Shown here one piece after another: positions 1-7,029 of a stretch of DNA of 7,045 nt. The number at the start of each line of letters is the position of its first letter. The stretch's first letter is position 1. The stretch lies in assembly GCA_003162995.1 (NCBI GenBank), contig PLUZ01000446.1:335-7379 (forward strand). Reading direction: 5' to 3'. The position numbers and the translations under genes are program-made. The notes under the pieces are model-generated. The model saw only the letters and a program-made list of their open reading frames with translations. It was not told where the DNA came from and searched no databases. Source of the DNA: Methylocapsa sp. (GTDB taxonomy: Bacteria > Pseudomonadota > Alphaproteobacteria > Rhizobiales > Beijerinckiaceae).

Positions 1-90
1 ACCGAGATCTTGCAGCCCGCCGCGAATCAGAAGGCGGCTGGTGAGCTGATCATCGACGATGAGTACGCGCAACGCTGACGCGAAGGGCAT
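1..90 (-). CDS. cheY2: CheY2-type chemotaxis response regulator, N-terminal 30 residues only
   Basis: Only the first 30 codons lie in the window; the gene runs off the left edge. The visible protein begins [20 protein letters not shown] and shows the first beta strand of a receiver domain followed by the paired acidic residues (D13, D14) that bind Mg2+. The VDDQ-T-SRLL pattern resembles CheY2 of rhizobia more than the CheY1 encoded upstream in this operon, which has VDDSRTMRE. The phosphorylated aspartate lies outside the window. ATG is at 90-88, preceded by a clear AAGGAG seven bases upstream, all inside the end of cheB; the first 41 bases overlap cheB in another frame. In S. meliloti the protein at this place in the operon is the main regulator that binds the flagellar motor; that role here is inferred from synteny and the short N-terminus. 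Confidence 0.88.
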   Translation of the reverse strand, partial: MPFASALRVLIVDDQLTSRLLIRGGLQDLG

Positions 91-1147
91 CGCTAGTCTC
101 CTTCTGCTCCGATGAGCTGAAACGCAAAATCTCTGACGCAATTCTGCTTAACGGCACCTGCATTTCCGCACCGCCGCATTCAAATGCCGCCTTGGGCATT
201 CCGTAAATTAGACAAGACGCTTCGTCCTGCGCCAGTGTCCGGGCGCCGGCGCGGCGCATCGCAAGAAGCCCCTCGGCTCCATCGCGGCCCATCCCGGTAA
301 GAATGACGCCAACCGCTTTCGCGGAAACAGCCTTCGCCACCGATTTCAGCAACACATCTACCGAGGGGCGATGACCATTGACCGGCTCACCTGCGAGCAA
401 CTTGCACCGGTGTGGAGGCGTTGGTGAAATAGCCAAATGCGTGGTTCCCCCCGGGGCAAGATAGACATGGCCAGGCAGGAGCGGCGCACCGTCGAGAGCT
501 TCGCTTACATTTGGCCTGCACCGGCGATCCAAGCGTTCGGCAAAGCTTTTTGTGAACACAGGAGGCATGTGTTGCGTGATAATTGTCGGCGGGCAGTTTT
601 CGGGAAACTCGGACATGATCGCGGTAATCGCCTCAACACCGCCGGTCGATGCGCCGATGGCAACCAAGCGGCCATCCGGGCAATAATCAGCCGCAACGGG
701 CAATGAAGTTTGGCAGGAGCCGGCGCTTCTGGTGCGGCCGGCTGCGAATCGAGCCAGCGATCCGGCTGCCGCCCGGACTTTGTCAATCAATGCCCGGGCG
801 AAAACATCTCCCTCGCCCGGCCCCGGTTTGGCGACGCAGTCGAAAGCCCCTATTTCGAGTGCCTTGATCGCGGCGGAGGCACCGCTGGCGGTCACGCTCG
901 AAACCATGATCACGGGAGCAGGCCGCAACCGCATGATCTTGTCGAGAAACTCAAGGCCGTTCATTTTCGGCATCTCGACATCAAGCGTGATCACGTCCGG
1001 ATTCAATGCCTTGATCGCCGCCCGCGCTTCAAGCGCGTCGCCAGCCTCCCCGGCCACCTCAATCGCGGGATCGCGGAGAAGCATTTCCCGGATCAGGCTT
1101 CGCATCGTTGCCGAATCATCAACGACGAGCACGCGGATTGGTTTCAT
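50..1147 (-). CDS. cheB: Chemotaxis protein-glutamate methylesterase/glutamine deamidase CheB
   Basis: CheB removes methyl groups from receptor glutamates and deamidates receptor glutamines, which resets receptor sensitivity after stimulation; it works in the cytoplasm at receptor arrays. The 365-residue protein has the two usual parts. An N-terminal receiver domain (about 3-125) has D10/D11, the phospho-acceptor D56 in the LDVEMP motif and K107 in AKPG. A C-terminal esterase domain (about 160-342) has S167 in GASTGG, H193 in TQHMPP and D289 in GMGRDGAEG, matching the Ser-His-Asp triad. A linker of about 35 residues lies between. ATG at 1147 is chosen because AGGAGGT sits just upstream; an in-frame GTG at 1153 overlaps that site and is unlikely. 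The ATG overlaps the cheR stop as ATGA. The C-terminus is extended by a basic tail ending ARTHRR, whose last 13 codons and stop overlap cheY2. Activation by CheA phosphorylation of D56 is family knowledge. Confidence 0.97.
   Translation of the reverse strand: MKPIRVLVVDDSATMRSLIREMLLRDPAIEVAGEAGDALEARAAIKALNPDVITLDVEMPKMNGLEFLDKIMRLRPAPVIMVSSVTASGASAAIKALEIGAFDCVAKPGPGEGDVFARALIDKVRAAAGSLARFAAGRTRSAGSCQTSLPVAADYCPDGRLVAIGASTGGVEAITAIMSEFPENCPPTIITQHMPPVFTKSFAERLDRRCRPNVSEALDGAPLLPGHVYLAPGGTTHLAISPTPPHRCKLLAGEPVNGHRPSVDVLLKSVAKAVSAKAVGVILTGMGRDGAEGLLAMRRAGARTLAQDEASCLIYGMPKAAFECGGAEMQVPLSRIASEILRFSSSEQKETSDALRVSVARTHRR
98..103 (-). promoter_or_regulatory. Ribosome-binding site of cheY2 inside cheB
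   Basis: The minus strand reads AAGGAG here, seven bases before the cheY2 ATG at 90. The site lies within cheB codons about 16 codons before the cheB stop. Ribosomes can therefore start cheY2 independently while cheB is still being translated. It fixes the cheY2 start with good confidence. Confidence 0.75.
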
Positions 1148-2055
1148 GCGCACCTCCTCTGCCGCAGGCGATAGATCGTAGCCCCATCGGCCTCAAACAA
1201 TTTCGCGGCGGCGCCGGTGATCCGCTCGGAATGACCAACATAGAACACGCCATCCGGCGACAGCTTCGGCGCGAAGCGATTCCAAAGCTTCTCTCGGGCA
1301 TCCTCGTCGAAATAGATCACGGCGTTTCGGCAGAAGATCACCTGGAAGCAACCCTTCATCGGCCAGGGTCCGAAAAAATTGAGTTCGCGGAAAGTGACGA
1401 TTGCGCGCAGCCCCGCGGCAACCTCCACGATTGGTGTGGTGCGATCCGGCTGACCGCCCGGCACGGGGATGAACCATCGCGAGCGCAATTTCGCCGGCAC
1501 AGAGGCAATATCATCTTCGGTGTAGATCCCTTTCAGACCTGCCGCGAGCATATTGGTATCGATATCGGTGGCGAGCACCTTGATGTCGTATTTGGCGGCA
1601 TCCGGCATCAGCGAAAGCAAAGTGAGGGCGATCGAATACGGCTCCTGTCCGCTGGAGCATGCCGCCGACCAAAACCGGAGCCGTTCACCGCGCCGCGCGG
1701 CCTCGATGAGAGCCGGCAAAATCTTGCTTTCCAGGTGATGGAAATGATGCGGCTCACGAAAAAAACGTGTGACATTGGTGGTTAGGGCGGCAAGCATTTT
1801 CTGGCGTTCGTCGAGGCCATCGCTCGTGGCGACAAGCCGGCAATACTCACGAAAATTCGCGAGCCCCAGCGCGCGCAAACGCTTAGCCAGCCGCGAATAG
1901 ACAAGCGCCGCCTTGGATTGCGGCAAATGAATTCCAGCGTCTTCATGAATCATAGCCGCGATCTCGTGGAAATCGCGCTGCGTCAGCAGGAACTCACCGG
2001 GTACAAGCCCGCCGCCTTTTCCGTTCGAACTATTGGCGGAGAGAACGCTGCTCAT
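1144..2055 (-). CDS. cheR: Chemotaxis protein glutamate O-methyltransferase CheR
   Basis: CheR transfers methyl groups from S-adenosylmethionine to receptor glutamates and is the counterpart of CheB in adaptation. The protein is 303 residues. An N-terminal all-helical domain (about 22-95) precedes the Rossmann-type methyltransferase domain (about 96-298). Recognisable motifs are NVTRFFRE (94-101), the SAM-binding [14 protein letters not shown] (130-143), ATDIDTNML (162-170), CRNAVIYFD (242-250) and YVGHSERI (272-279). The region at about 170-225 corresponds to the beta-subdomain that in pentapeptide-dependent CheR enzymes docks receptor C-termini, which fits the WEEF end of the receptor in this operon. 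ATG at 2055 is chosen: it overlaps the cheW stop as ATGA and has CAGGA six bases upstream. A TTG at 2073 would only add six residues with no site of its own. Confidence 0.97.
   Translation of the reverse strand: MSSVLSANSSNGKGGGLVPGEFLLTQRDFHEIAAMIHEDAGIHLPQSKAALVYSRLAKRLRALGLANFREYCRLVATSDGLDERQKMLAALTTNVTRFFREPHHFHHLESKILPALIEAARRGERLRFWSAACSSGQEPYSIALTLLSLMPDAAKYDIKVLATDIDTNMLAAGLKGIYTEDDIASVPAKLRSRWFIPVPGGQPDRTTPIVEVAAGLRAIVTFRELNFFGPWPMKGCFQVIFCRNAVIYFDEDAREKLWNRFAPKLSPDGVFYVGHSERITGAAAKLFEADGATIYRLRQRRCA
1152..1158 (-). promoter_or_regulatory. Ribosome-binding site of cheB
   Basis: The minus strand reads AGGAGGT, almost the full anti-16S consensus, five bases (from the last G of GG) before ATG at 1147. 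It lies in the final codons of cheR. It selects ATG 1147 over the GTG at 1153, which falls inside the site. Confidence 0.78.
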
Positions 2056-2537
2056 GCCGCATCCTGTTCGCAAACGGGCAGCACCTGGTCGAGCGCGATC
2101 AAGCTGATCATGCGTTGGTCAACGGCAAGGACCCCGCGCACGAAAGTCTTCGCCATATCCGAGGCAACGTCGGGCGTCGGGTGGACGAGATCATCGGTCA
2201 CCGTGAGAATGTCGGACACCGCATCGACGAGAAGCCCAATGGTTTGCGCGCCTATCTGAGCCACGATGATCACGTGGCGGGCAGTCGGCTCAGCCGCCGG
2301 GAACCCCAATCTCGCGGAAAGATCCACGATCGGCAGCACAGTGCCTCGCAAATTGACGACGCCGCGAACGAAGCTTGGAGATTTGGGCAGCGCCGTCGCT
2401 TTTGTCCAACCCCGGATTTCGCGCACCGACATAATATCGACGCAGAACTCCCGAGTTCCCATGCGAAAAGCGATAAGCTCGCACGCCCGGGCCAAATCGG
2501 TTGGGCGTTGGTCTGGATTACTTGCGGTCTCGGTCAT
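2052..2537 (-). CDS. cheW: Chemotaxis adaptor protein CheW
   Basis: CheW links receptors to the kinase CheA in the cytoplasmic signalling array. The 161-residue protein is essentially one CheW domain (about 18-155) after a short polar N-terminus. Typical features are the SVREI motif, the highly conserved FVRGVVNLRGTVLPIVDL segment in the middle, and GLLVDAVSDIL followed by FVRGVLAVDQRMISLIAL near the end. ATG at 2537 is preferred because AGCAGG lies eight bases upstream and the gene then starts four bases after the cheA stop. An in-frame GTG at 2555 would add six residues and overlap cheA by 14 bases but has no visible ribosome-binding site. A cheW between cheA and cheR is the arrangement of the Caulobacter main cluster. 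Confidence 0.96.
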   Translation of the reverse strand: MTETASNPDQRPTDLARACELIAFRMGTREFCVDIMSVREIRGWTKATALPKSPSFVRGVVNLRGTVLPIVDLSARLGFPAAEPTARHVIIVAQIGAQTIGLLVDAVSDILTVTDDLVHPTPDVASDMAKTFVRGVLAVDQRMISLIALDQVLPVCEQDAA

Positions 2538-2541
2538 CTCA

Positions 2542-4722
2542 TTAGCCTGCTGCACAAAGTTGTTCGAAACCAGTGGCAGCTACGCGCGAGCCAGCCACCA
2601 CCGCATCGACGTCGAGAATTAACGCGACCCGGCCGTCGCCAAGAATGGTTGCCGCGGCGATGCCTGGAACATGCTGATAATTGGTTTCGAGGCTTTTGAT
2701 AACGACCTGACGCTGGCCCAAAATGGCATCGACCAGAAGGGCGCTGCGCACGTGGCCTTCGGATTCGACGAGAAGCGCGACGCTTTTGCAAGGATCGGCA
2801 AATCCGGAACGGTAATCGAGCTCGTGGCCGACGTCGATCAGGGGGATGAACTGATCGCGGATTGCGATGACGCGAGAATTGCCGCCAAACCCATGCACTG
2901 CGTCAGCTTTTGGCTGCAATGTCTCGATGATGGCGGTCAATGGAACGACCAAAGTTTCGCCCGCTACGGTCACCACCATTCCATCCAGCACAGCAAGAGT
3001 CAGTGGCAGGCTCATGGTAAAGGTCGAGCCCTGGCGCGGCCTTGACCTTATAGAAATACGGCCGCCGAGCGCCTGGATGGATCGCCGCACGACATCCATG
3101 CCGACACCGCGCCCGGATATGTCCGAGACAGTCGATGCCGTCGAGAAACCAGGCAAAAAGATCAGATTGTCGATCTCTTCATCGGAAAGGGGCGCCTCGG
3201 CCGCGATCAGACCCTTCTCCGCGGCGATTGCCTTGACACGGGGCCGATCGATTCCAGCTCCATCGTCGGCAACCTCGATGACAATGCGGCCGGACCGGTG
3301 CAAGGCTGAAAGATGGACAAGGCCTTCCTCCGGCTTGCCCGCCGCCGCACGCAGCTCTGGCGTTTCAAGTCCATGATCGATGGCGTTGCGGATCATATGG
3401 GTGAGCGGATCGGCCAAACGCTCGATCACCGTCTTATCAACTTCGGTGTTCTCCCCCGCGGTTGTGAGGCGGACCGATTTGCCCGTCATCACCGCGACCT
3501 CTCGCACCAGGCGGGGCATCCGCTGGAATACCGATTTTACCGGCTGCGCGCGGATCGCCATCACGCTGTCCTGGATTTCCCTTGTCAATTGTTCCAACTC
3601 GTCGAGGCCCGTCGCCACACCCGATGCGCGGGCGAGCCCGGCTTCCAACATCCGTTGCGTCAGCATGGCCTGGTTGATCACCAATTCGCCGACGAGATTG
3701 ATCAAGCGATCGACGCGATCGAGATCGACACGAATCGTGGCCTGCGAAGATTTGCCGGCGTCCGGCTTGCCTCCAGGAGGATTGCCTAATGCTTGCCCGG
3801 CGCTGCCCGCCTGAGCGGCGAGCGGCTCATCCATAGAAGCTTGGACGTCATTTGGCGGCACCTCCGGCGCGGCAAGCTCGGCTTCGACGGCGGCTTGCAT
3901 TTTTTCGATGAGAGCCCCTAAGGCCATGTCATCGAGCCCTTGCGCCGCACCAACCTGCGCGACATCGAGCTCGCAATCCCATTCGACGAACTCGAACACA
4001 GCGCGGACGGCATTCTCATCTTGAACGGTCCGCAGCTCTATGGTCCAGCTGAGATAGCTGCCTTCTGGATCGAGTTCTTCCAGCACCGGCAAACGGGAGA
4101 AGTCGCAAGTGATGACTGCTTCGCCTAAACTACAAAGTTCCCGCATCAAAAGCGCGGTCTCGTTGGCCTTGGCGTAAAGGTCGGGTTTGGGCGTGAAGTG
4201 GATGATGAATTGATGTTCGTCTGGCGTAGATTCAATTTCCATGTCATCGAAACTGATTGGCACAGCCTCGAACACCGGGCCGTCCAAGTCATCACCGTGG
4301 CTGTCTTGATGGCCACTGTCGAGATCCTTGCCTGCCGCCTCGGGATCGAGGGCGCGGAGTTCGGCGGCGAGCGTGTCGCGCCGCCCCGTATCGGCGGCAG
4401 TGCCATCGCGGGCAGCGCGCACCAAATCAGCCAGCATATCCGCCGCGCGCAGCATCGTTTTCAAGACATCGCCAGAAGCTGCAAGCCGTCCCGCACGTAA
4501 GTGATCGAGAACATTCTCGAACACATGCGCAAAATGCACCAATTCATCGAGGTTGAAGGCGCCGGCACCACCCTTGATCGAATGGACCGCGCGGAACACT
4601 GCGTTCACTGTCTCGGGATCGGTATCCCCATCTTGAAGCACAAGAAGCCCGATTTCCAATTCGCCGAGCTGCTCTTCGCACTCCTGGAAAAACGTCTGCT
4701 TGATCGCGGCCATTGCGTCCAT
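2542..4722 (-). CDS. cheA: Chemotaxis sensor histidine kinase CheA
   Basis: CheA is the receptor-coupled kinase that phosphorylates the CheY proteins and CheB. The five-domain plan is visible in 726 residues. P1 (about 5-123) has the phosphorylated histidine H47 in AVHSIKGGAGAF. An acidic linker leads to a P2-like regulator-binding domain (about 168-250), then a Pro/Ala-rich linker. P3 dimerisation (about 328-385) includes INLVGELVINQAML. P4 is the ATP-binding kinase domain with N box HMIRNAIDHGLE (442-453), G1 DDGAGID (486-492) and G2 GRGVGMDVV (537-545). P5 is CheW-like (about 575-713). All key kinase residues are present. The start is uncertain. ATG at 4743 lies two bases after the cheY1 stop but has no clear ribosome-binding site. 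ATG at 4722 has AGGTG seven bases upstream and gives the family-like beginning MDAMAAIKQTFFQECEEQL, so I prefer it; ATG 4728 is also possible. The kinase call is firm, the start moderate. Confidence 0.96.
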   Translation of the reverse strand: MDAMAAIKQTFFQECEEQLGELEIGLLVLQDGDTDPETVNAVFRAVHSIKGGAGAFNLDELVHFAHVFENVLDHLRAGRLAASGDVLKTMLRAADMLADLVRAARDGTAADTGRRDTLAAELRALDPEAAGKDLDSGHQDSHGDDLDGPVFEAVPISFDDMEIESTPDEHQFIIHFTPKPDLYAKANETALLMRELCSLGEAVITCDFSRLPVLEELDPEGSYLSWTIELRTVQDENAVRAVFEFVEWDCELDVAQVGAAQGLDDMALGALIEKMQAAVEAELAAPEVPPNDVQASMDEPLAAQAGSAGQALGNPPGGKPDAGKSSQATIRVDLDRVDRLINLVGELVINQAMLTQRMLEAGLARASGVATGLDELEQLTREIQDSVMAIRAQPVKSVFQRMPRLVREVAVMTGKSVRLTTAGENTEVDKTVIERLADPLTHMIRNAIDHGLETPELRAAAGKPEEGLVHLSALHRSGRIVIEVADDGAGIDRPRVKAIAAEKGLIAAEAPLSDEEIDNLIFLPGFSTASTVSDISGRGVGMDVVRRSIQALGGRISIRSRPRQGSTFTMSLPLTLAVLDGMVVTVAGETLVVPLTAIIETLQPKADAVHGFGGNSRVIAIRDQFIPLIDVGHELDYRSGFADPCKSVALLVESEGHVRSALLVDAILGQRQVVIKSLETNYQHVPGIAAATILGDGRVALILDVDAVVAGSRVAATGFEQLCAAG

Positions 4723-4745
4723 AGTCATGCACCTATCATTCATGT

Positions 4746-5111
4746 TCAGGCAGCGACGCGCCGGATTGCTTCGACGAGCTTGATGGGGTCAAACGGCTTG
4801 ACGATCCAGCCAGTCGCTCCGGCGCGGCGCGCCCGGTCTTTTTTCATTGCGTCGCTTTCGGTCGTCAGAACGAGAATGGGAACCGCACGGTGCAAATCGT
4901 CGCCGCGCACGCCTTCGATGAAACCAAACCCGTCCATCCGGGGCATGTTGATATCGGTAATAATGACATCTGGCCTTGCGTCTTTCAGCACCTCCAAGCC
5001 ATGCATTCCGTCCTCCGCTTGGACGACGCGATAGCCGGCATTTGACAAGGCTAGCATCAGCATTTCGCGCATGGTGCGCGAATCATCGACGGTCAATACG
5101 ATCTTGCTCAT
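4746..5111 (-). CDS. cheY1: CheY1-type single-domain chemotaxis response regulator
   Basis: This 121-residue protein is a stand-alone receiver domain with no output domain. Visible are D9/D10 (Mg2+ binding), the phospho-acceptor D53 in ITDINMPRMDG, T83 in the VLTTE strand and K105 in WIVKPF. W102 occupies the position of the switch tyrosine (Y106 in E. coli CheY). ATG at 5111 overlaps the stop of the upstream STAS gene as ATGA, and a G-rich site (GGGGGGAA, 5121-5128) is upstream. In rhizobia the regulator directly before cheA is CheY1, which acts mainly as a phosphate sink rather than at the motor. The assignment here rests on position and on the VDDSRTMRE beginning; the sink role is inferred. 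The symbol would be cheYI in Caulobacter naming. Confidence 0.93.
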   Translation of the reverse strand: MSKIVLTVDDSRTMREMLMLALSNAGYRVVQAEDGMHGLEVLKDARPDVIITDINMPRMDGFGFIEGVRGDDLHRAVPILVLTTESDAMKKDRARRAGATGWIVKPFDPIKLVEAIRRVAA

Positions 5112-5419
5112 TGAGGTTTATTCCCCCCAGTGAAATCGGTGGCGGAAACGCCGAGCCGCGCGAGCCCTTCGTTGAAATCGCCGGACACATTGACGAGAAC
5201 GAAGGGAATTTTGTCGGCCTTCCAGGTCATGGCGGCGGAAAGAAACACTTGGAGACATTGACCGCCAAGCCGCTGGACGTTCGAGGCATCGACATGAATG
5301 GGTCTTCCCCGCAAAGTGAGAAACTCGACGGTGAGAGGTGTAGCGGCCTTAAGATCGAGAACTTCTGGCAATTCCACCACGCCCGGGTGAAGAATGTCCG
5401 AGTCAGGCGCAAGCGGCAT
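5108..5419 (-). CDS. cheS: STAS-domain chemotaxis protein (CheS of rhizobia, called CheX in Caulobacter)
   Basis: A 103-residue protein that is a single STAS (SpoIIAA-like) domain. It runs from a leading strand (TPLTVEFLTLRGRPIHVDA) through the helix after DASNVQRLGG to the late strand IPFVLVNVSGDF and final helix EGLARLG. S46 in DAS-N aligns, by eye, with the phosphoserine of SpoIIAA-type anti-sigma-factor antagonists. In S. meliloti the small protein encoded between the receptor and cheY1 (CheS) binds CheA and speeds loss of phosphate from CheY1. The equal position here supports the same job, but sequence conservation of this small family is modest. ATG at 5419 overlaps the receptor stop as TGATG; a TTG at 5422 is not needed. 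It is not the CheX phosphatase of spirochaetes and Thermotoga, despite the shared name used in Caulobacter. Confidence 0.8.
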   Translation of the reverse strand: MPLAPDSDILHPGVVELPEVLDLKAATPLTVEFLTLRGRPIHVDASNVQRLGGQCLQVFLSAAMTWKADKIPFVLVNVSGDFNEGLARLGVSATDFTGGNKPQ

Positions 5420-7029
5420 CAAAATTCCTCCCAGCTTTCGTCCTGGCTATCCTGAGCCAGTGCGGGCTCGGGTTTACGAAGCGCGCCGCCGCGTGGTTGC
5501 GCCGCGCGTGTTTTCACGGCCGCGCGGATTACCGGCGCCGGGCGGCTCACTTTGCGCTCAGCCCGAATGCCCTCACTCTCCATCCGGCCGATCTGGAAAC
5601 GGCTGACAAGACGAGCAGCCTCGTCGCTTTCCTCATTGAGCATATGCGCGGCCGCGGTGGTTTCCTCGACCATCGCAGCATTCTGCTGGGTCACTTGATC
5701 CATCTGGTTCAACGCCGTGTTGACTTGATGAAGCGCGGTTGCTTGTTCTTGTGCGCTCCCTGCTATCCCTGAAACGACGGTGTCGATTTCGGCCACTTGC
5801 GTGACGATCCGCCCCAGCGCCTTTCCGGTTGCGCCCACGAGATCGACCCCTTGTGCGACTTGGGTGGCTGATGCCGAAATGAGGCCTTTGATCTCTTTGG
5901 CGGCCTCGGCGGAGCGCTGTGCCAGCGCCCGCACCTCGGAAGCGACCACCGCGAAGCCGCGCCCGGCATCGCCGGCACGGGCCGCCTCGACACCCGCGTT
6001 CAAGGCTAGAAGATTGGTTTGGAACGCGATCTCATCGATGACGCCAATGATCTGGCCGATTTGCCGCGACGATGTTTCGATGCCACCCATCGCCGTGATC
6101 GCCTGACGGACGACTTCACCGCTTTCGTCCGCATTTGATTTGGCACCTGACACGACTTCCCGAGCGTGAAGGGCGCCTTGCGCGGTGTTCTTCACGGTCG
6201 TGGTGATCTCATCGAGCGTTGCGGCGGTTTCTTCGAGGCTCGCCGCCTGCTGCTCGGTGCGACGCGAAAGATCGTCCGCCGCGGCAGAAATTTCCCCGCT
6301 TCCCAAATGCATCGCATCGATTTTCGTGCGGAGACTCTGCATCGTTTGCTGCAGCTTTTCGACCGCGCTGTTGAAATCGCTACGCAGCTTTTCTGTTTTC
6401 GGCGCAAACAAAGTATCAATACGGTAGGTGAGGTCGCCATCCATAAGCCGCGCGAGGCCGGAAGCGAGATTATTGATCGCGATCTGATCCTGGCGCGCAG
6501 CCTCGGCCTCACGCGCCAAGCGCTCCGCATCCTCTTGTTGCCAGCGCTTGATATCTTCTTCTTCTTGCGCCTTCTGTTGAATTTTCTTGATGGCCTGATC
6601 CTTGAAGACTTGGACCGCTTCCGCAATCCGGCCAATTTCGTCATTGCGGCCTACCCCGGGCACGGCGATCGTCACGTCGCCGTCAGCCAAGTTCTTCATG
6701 ACGGCGGTCATCTCCGTCACGGGCCGGGCGATGCTGCGCGTCAGCCACCAGCCGACAAGCACCGCCAGGAGAAGCGTCGTAAGCCCGCCGCCCGCCGATG
6801 CCATATGCGCCAGGCCGATCAATTGATCTTGCCATTTCTGGGCACTCGCCGAACGCCCGGCGATTTCGTCGCGCGCTGCATTCGCCGCCTTCTGCAATGA
6901 AGCAAAAATGTTTTGCGCGCGGTCCGATTCAGCGAGTTCCGCGGCCTGCGCGGACGTTGGATTGTCGCGAATCAAGCGGATGATGGGATCGCCGATTTCC
7001 TGCCGGTAGACGGCCTCGGCGCTTTCAAC
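5419..7029 (-). CDS. Methyl-accepting chemotaxis protein, 5' part missing and frame interrupted near the window edge
   Basis: A transmembrane receptor for the CheA/CheW array; the ligand cannot be told from what is visible. Residues are counted from the first codon after an in-frame TAG at 7032-7030 (536 residues). The order is: the end of a periplasmic helical sensor region (1-75, CHASE3-like with YRQEI and RDNP); one membrane segment (about 76-97, rich in L, V, A, G and W); a HAMP domain (about 97-146); a strongly charged Glu/Lys/Arg/Gln coil (about 144-183); a second HAMP-like segment (about 186-236, MDGDLTYRI); and the long methyl-accepting coiled coil with the signalling tip IDEIAFQTNLLALNA (331-345) and AGDAGRGFAVVA. 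SLEETAATLDEI and VEETTAAAHML are likely methylation regions. A flexible Arg/Pro/Ala linker leads to a terminal SWEEF pentapeptide, the kind that tethers CheR/CheB. No first membrane helix or credible start codon is in the window: the first candidate is TTG at 6975 with no ribosome-binding site. The gene therefore must begin beyond 7045. The stop means a real pseudogene, or a sequence error at the contig end. Confidence 0.9.
   Translation of the reverse strand, partial: VESAEAVYRQEIGDPIIRLIRDNPTSAQAAELAESDRAQNIFASLQKAANAARDEIAGRSASAQKWQDQLIGLAHMASAGGGLTTLLLAVLVGWWLTRSIARPVTEMTAVMKNLADGDVTIAVPGVGRNDEIGRIAEAVQVFKDQAIKKIQQKAQEEEDIKRWQQEDAERLAREAEAARQDQIAINNLASGLARLMDGDLTYRIDTLFAPKTEKLRSDFNSAVEKLQQTMQSLRTKIDAMHLGSGEISAAADDLSRRTEQQAASLEETAATLDEITTTVKNTAQGALHAREVVSGAKSNADESGEVVRQAITAMGGIETSSRQIGQIIGVIDEIAFQTNLLALNAGVEAARAGDAGRGFAVVASEVRALAQRSAEAAKEIKGLISASATQVAQGVDLVGATGKALGRIVTQVAEIDTVVSGIAGSAQEQATALHQVNTALNQMDQVTQQNAAMVEETTAAAHMLNEESDEAARLVSRFQIGRMESEGIRAERKVSRPAPVIRAAVKTRAAQPRGGALRKPEPALAQDSQDESWEEF
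5425..5432 (-). promoter_or_regulatory. Ribosome-binding site of the STAS gene within the receptor's last codons
   Basis: The minus strand reads GGGAGGAA, with seven bases between GGGAGG and the ATG at 5419. These same bases are part of the codons TGG GAG GAA TTT that encode the receptor's terminal WEEF. The site fixes the start of the downstream gene and serves two purposes at once. Confidence 0.75.

Noticed and set aside
1108..1785. A plus-strand open frame of 225 codons opposite cheR
   Set aside because: It is antisense to a clearly recognised CheR, its protein has no recognisable motif, and it is rich in Arg, His and Gly as expected from the reverse of GC-biased codons.
2115..2699. A plus-strand open frame of 194 codons opposite cheW and the end of cheA
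   Set aside because: It spans two well-supported genes on the other strand and shows no domain or ribosome-binding site; it is a shadow frame.
5108..5419. Naming this gene as the CheX phosphatase
   Set aside because: The protein is a SpoIIAA-like STAS domain and lacks the CheC/CheX phosphatase E-x-x-N pattern; only the Caulobacter gene name is shared.
6166..6900. A plus-strand open frame of 244 codons with a leucine-rich stretch opposite the receptor
   Set aside because: The apparent hydrophobic stretch is the reverse of the receptor's charged Glu/Lys coil. The receptor frame has strong motifs and the opposite frame has none.
5419..6975. Treating TTG at 6975 as the true start of the receptor
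   Set aside because: There is no ribosome-binding site in front of it, and it falls in the middle of sensor-domain-like sequence that continues upstream to the TAG at 7030. The protein would lack its first membrane helix.
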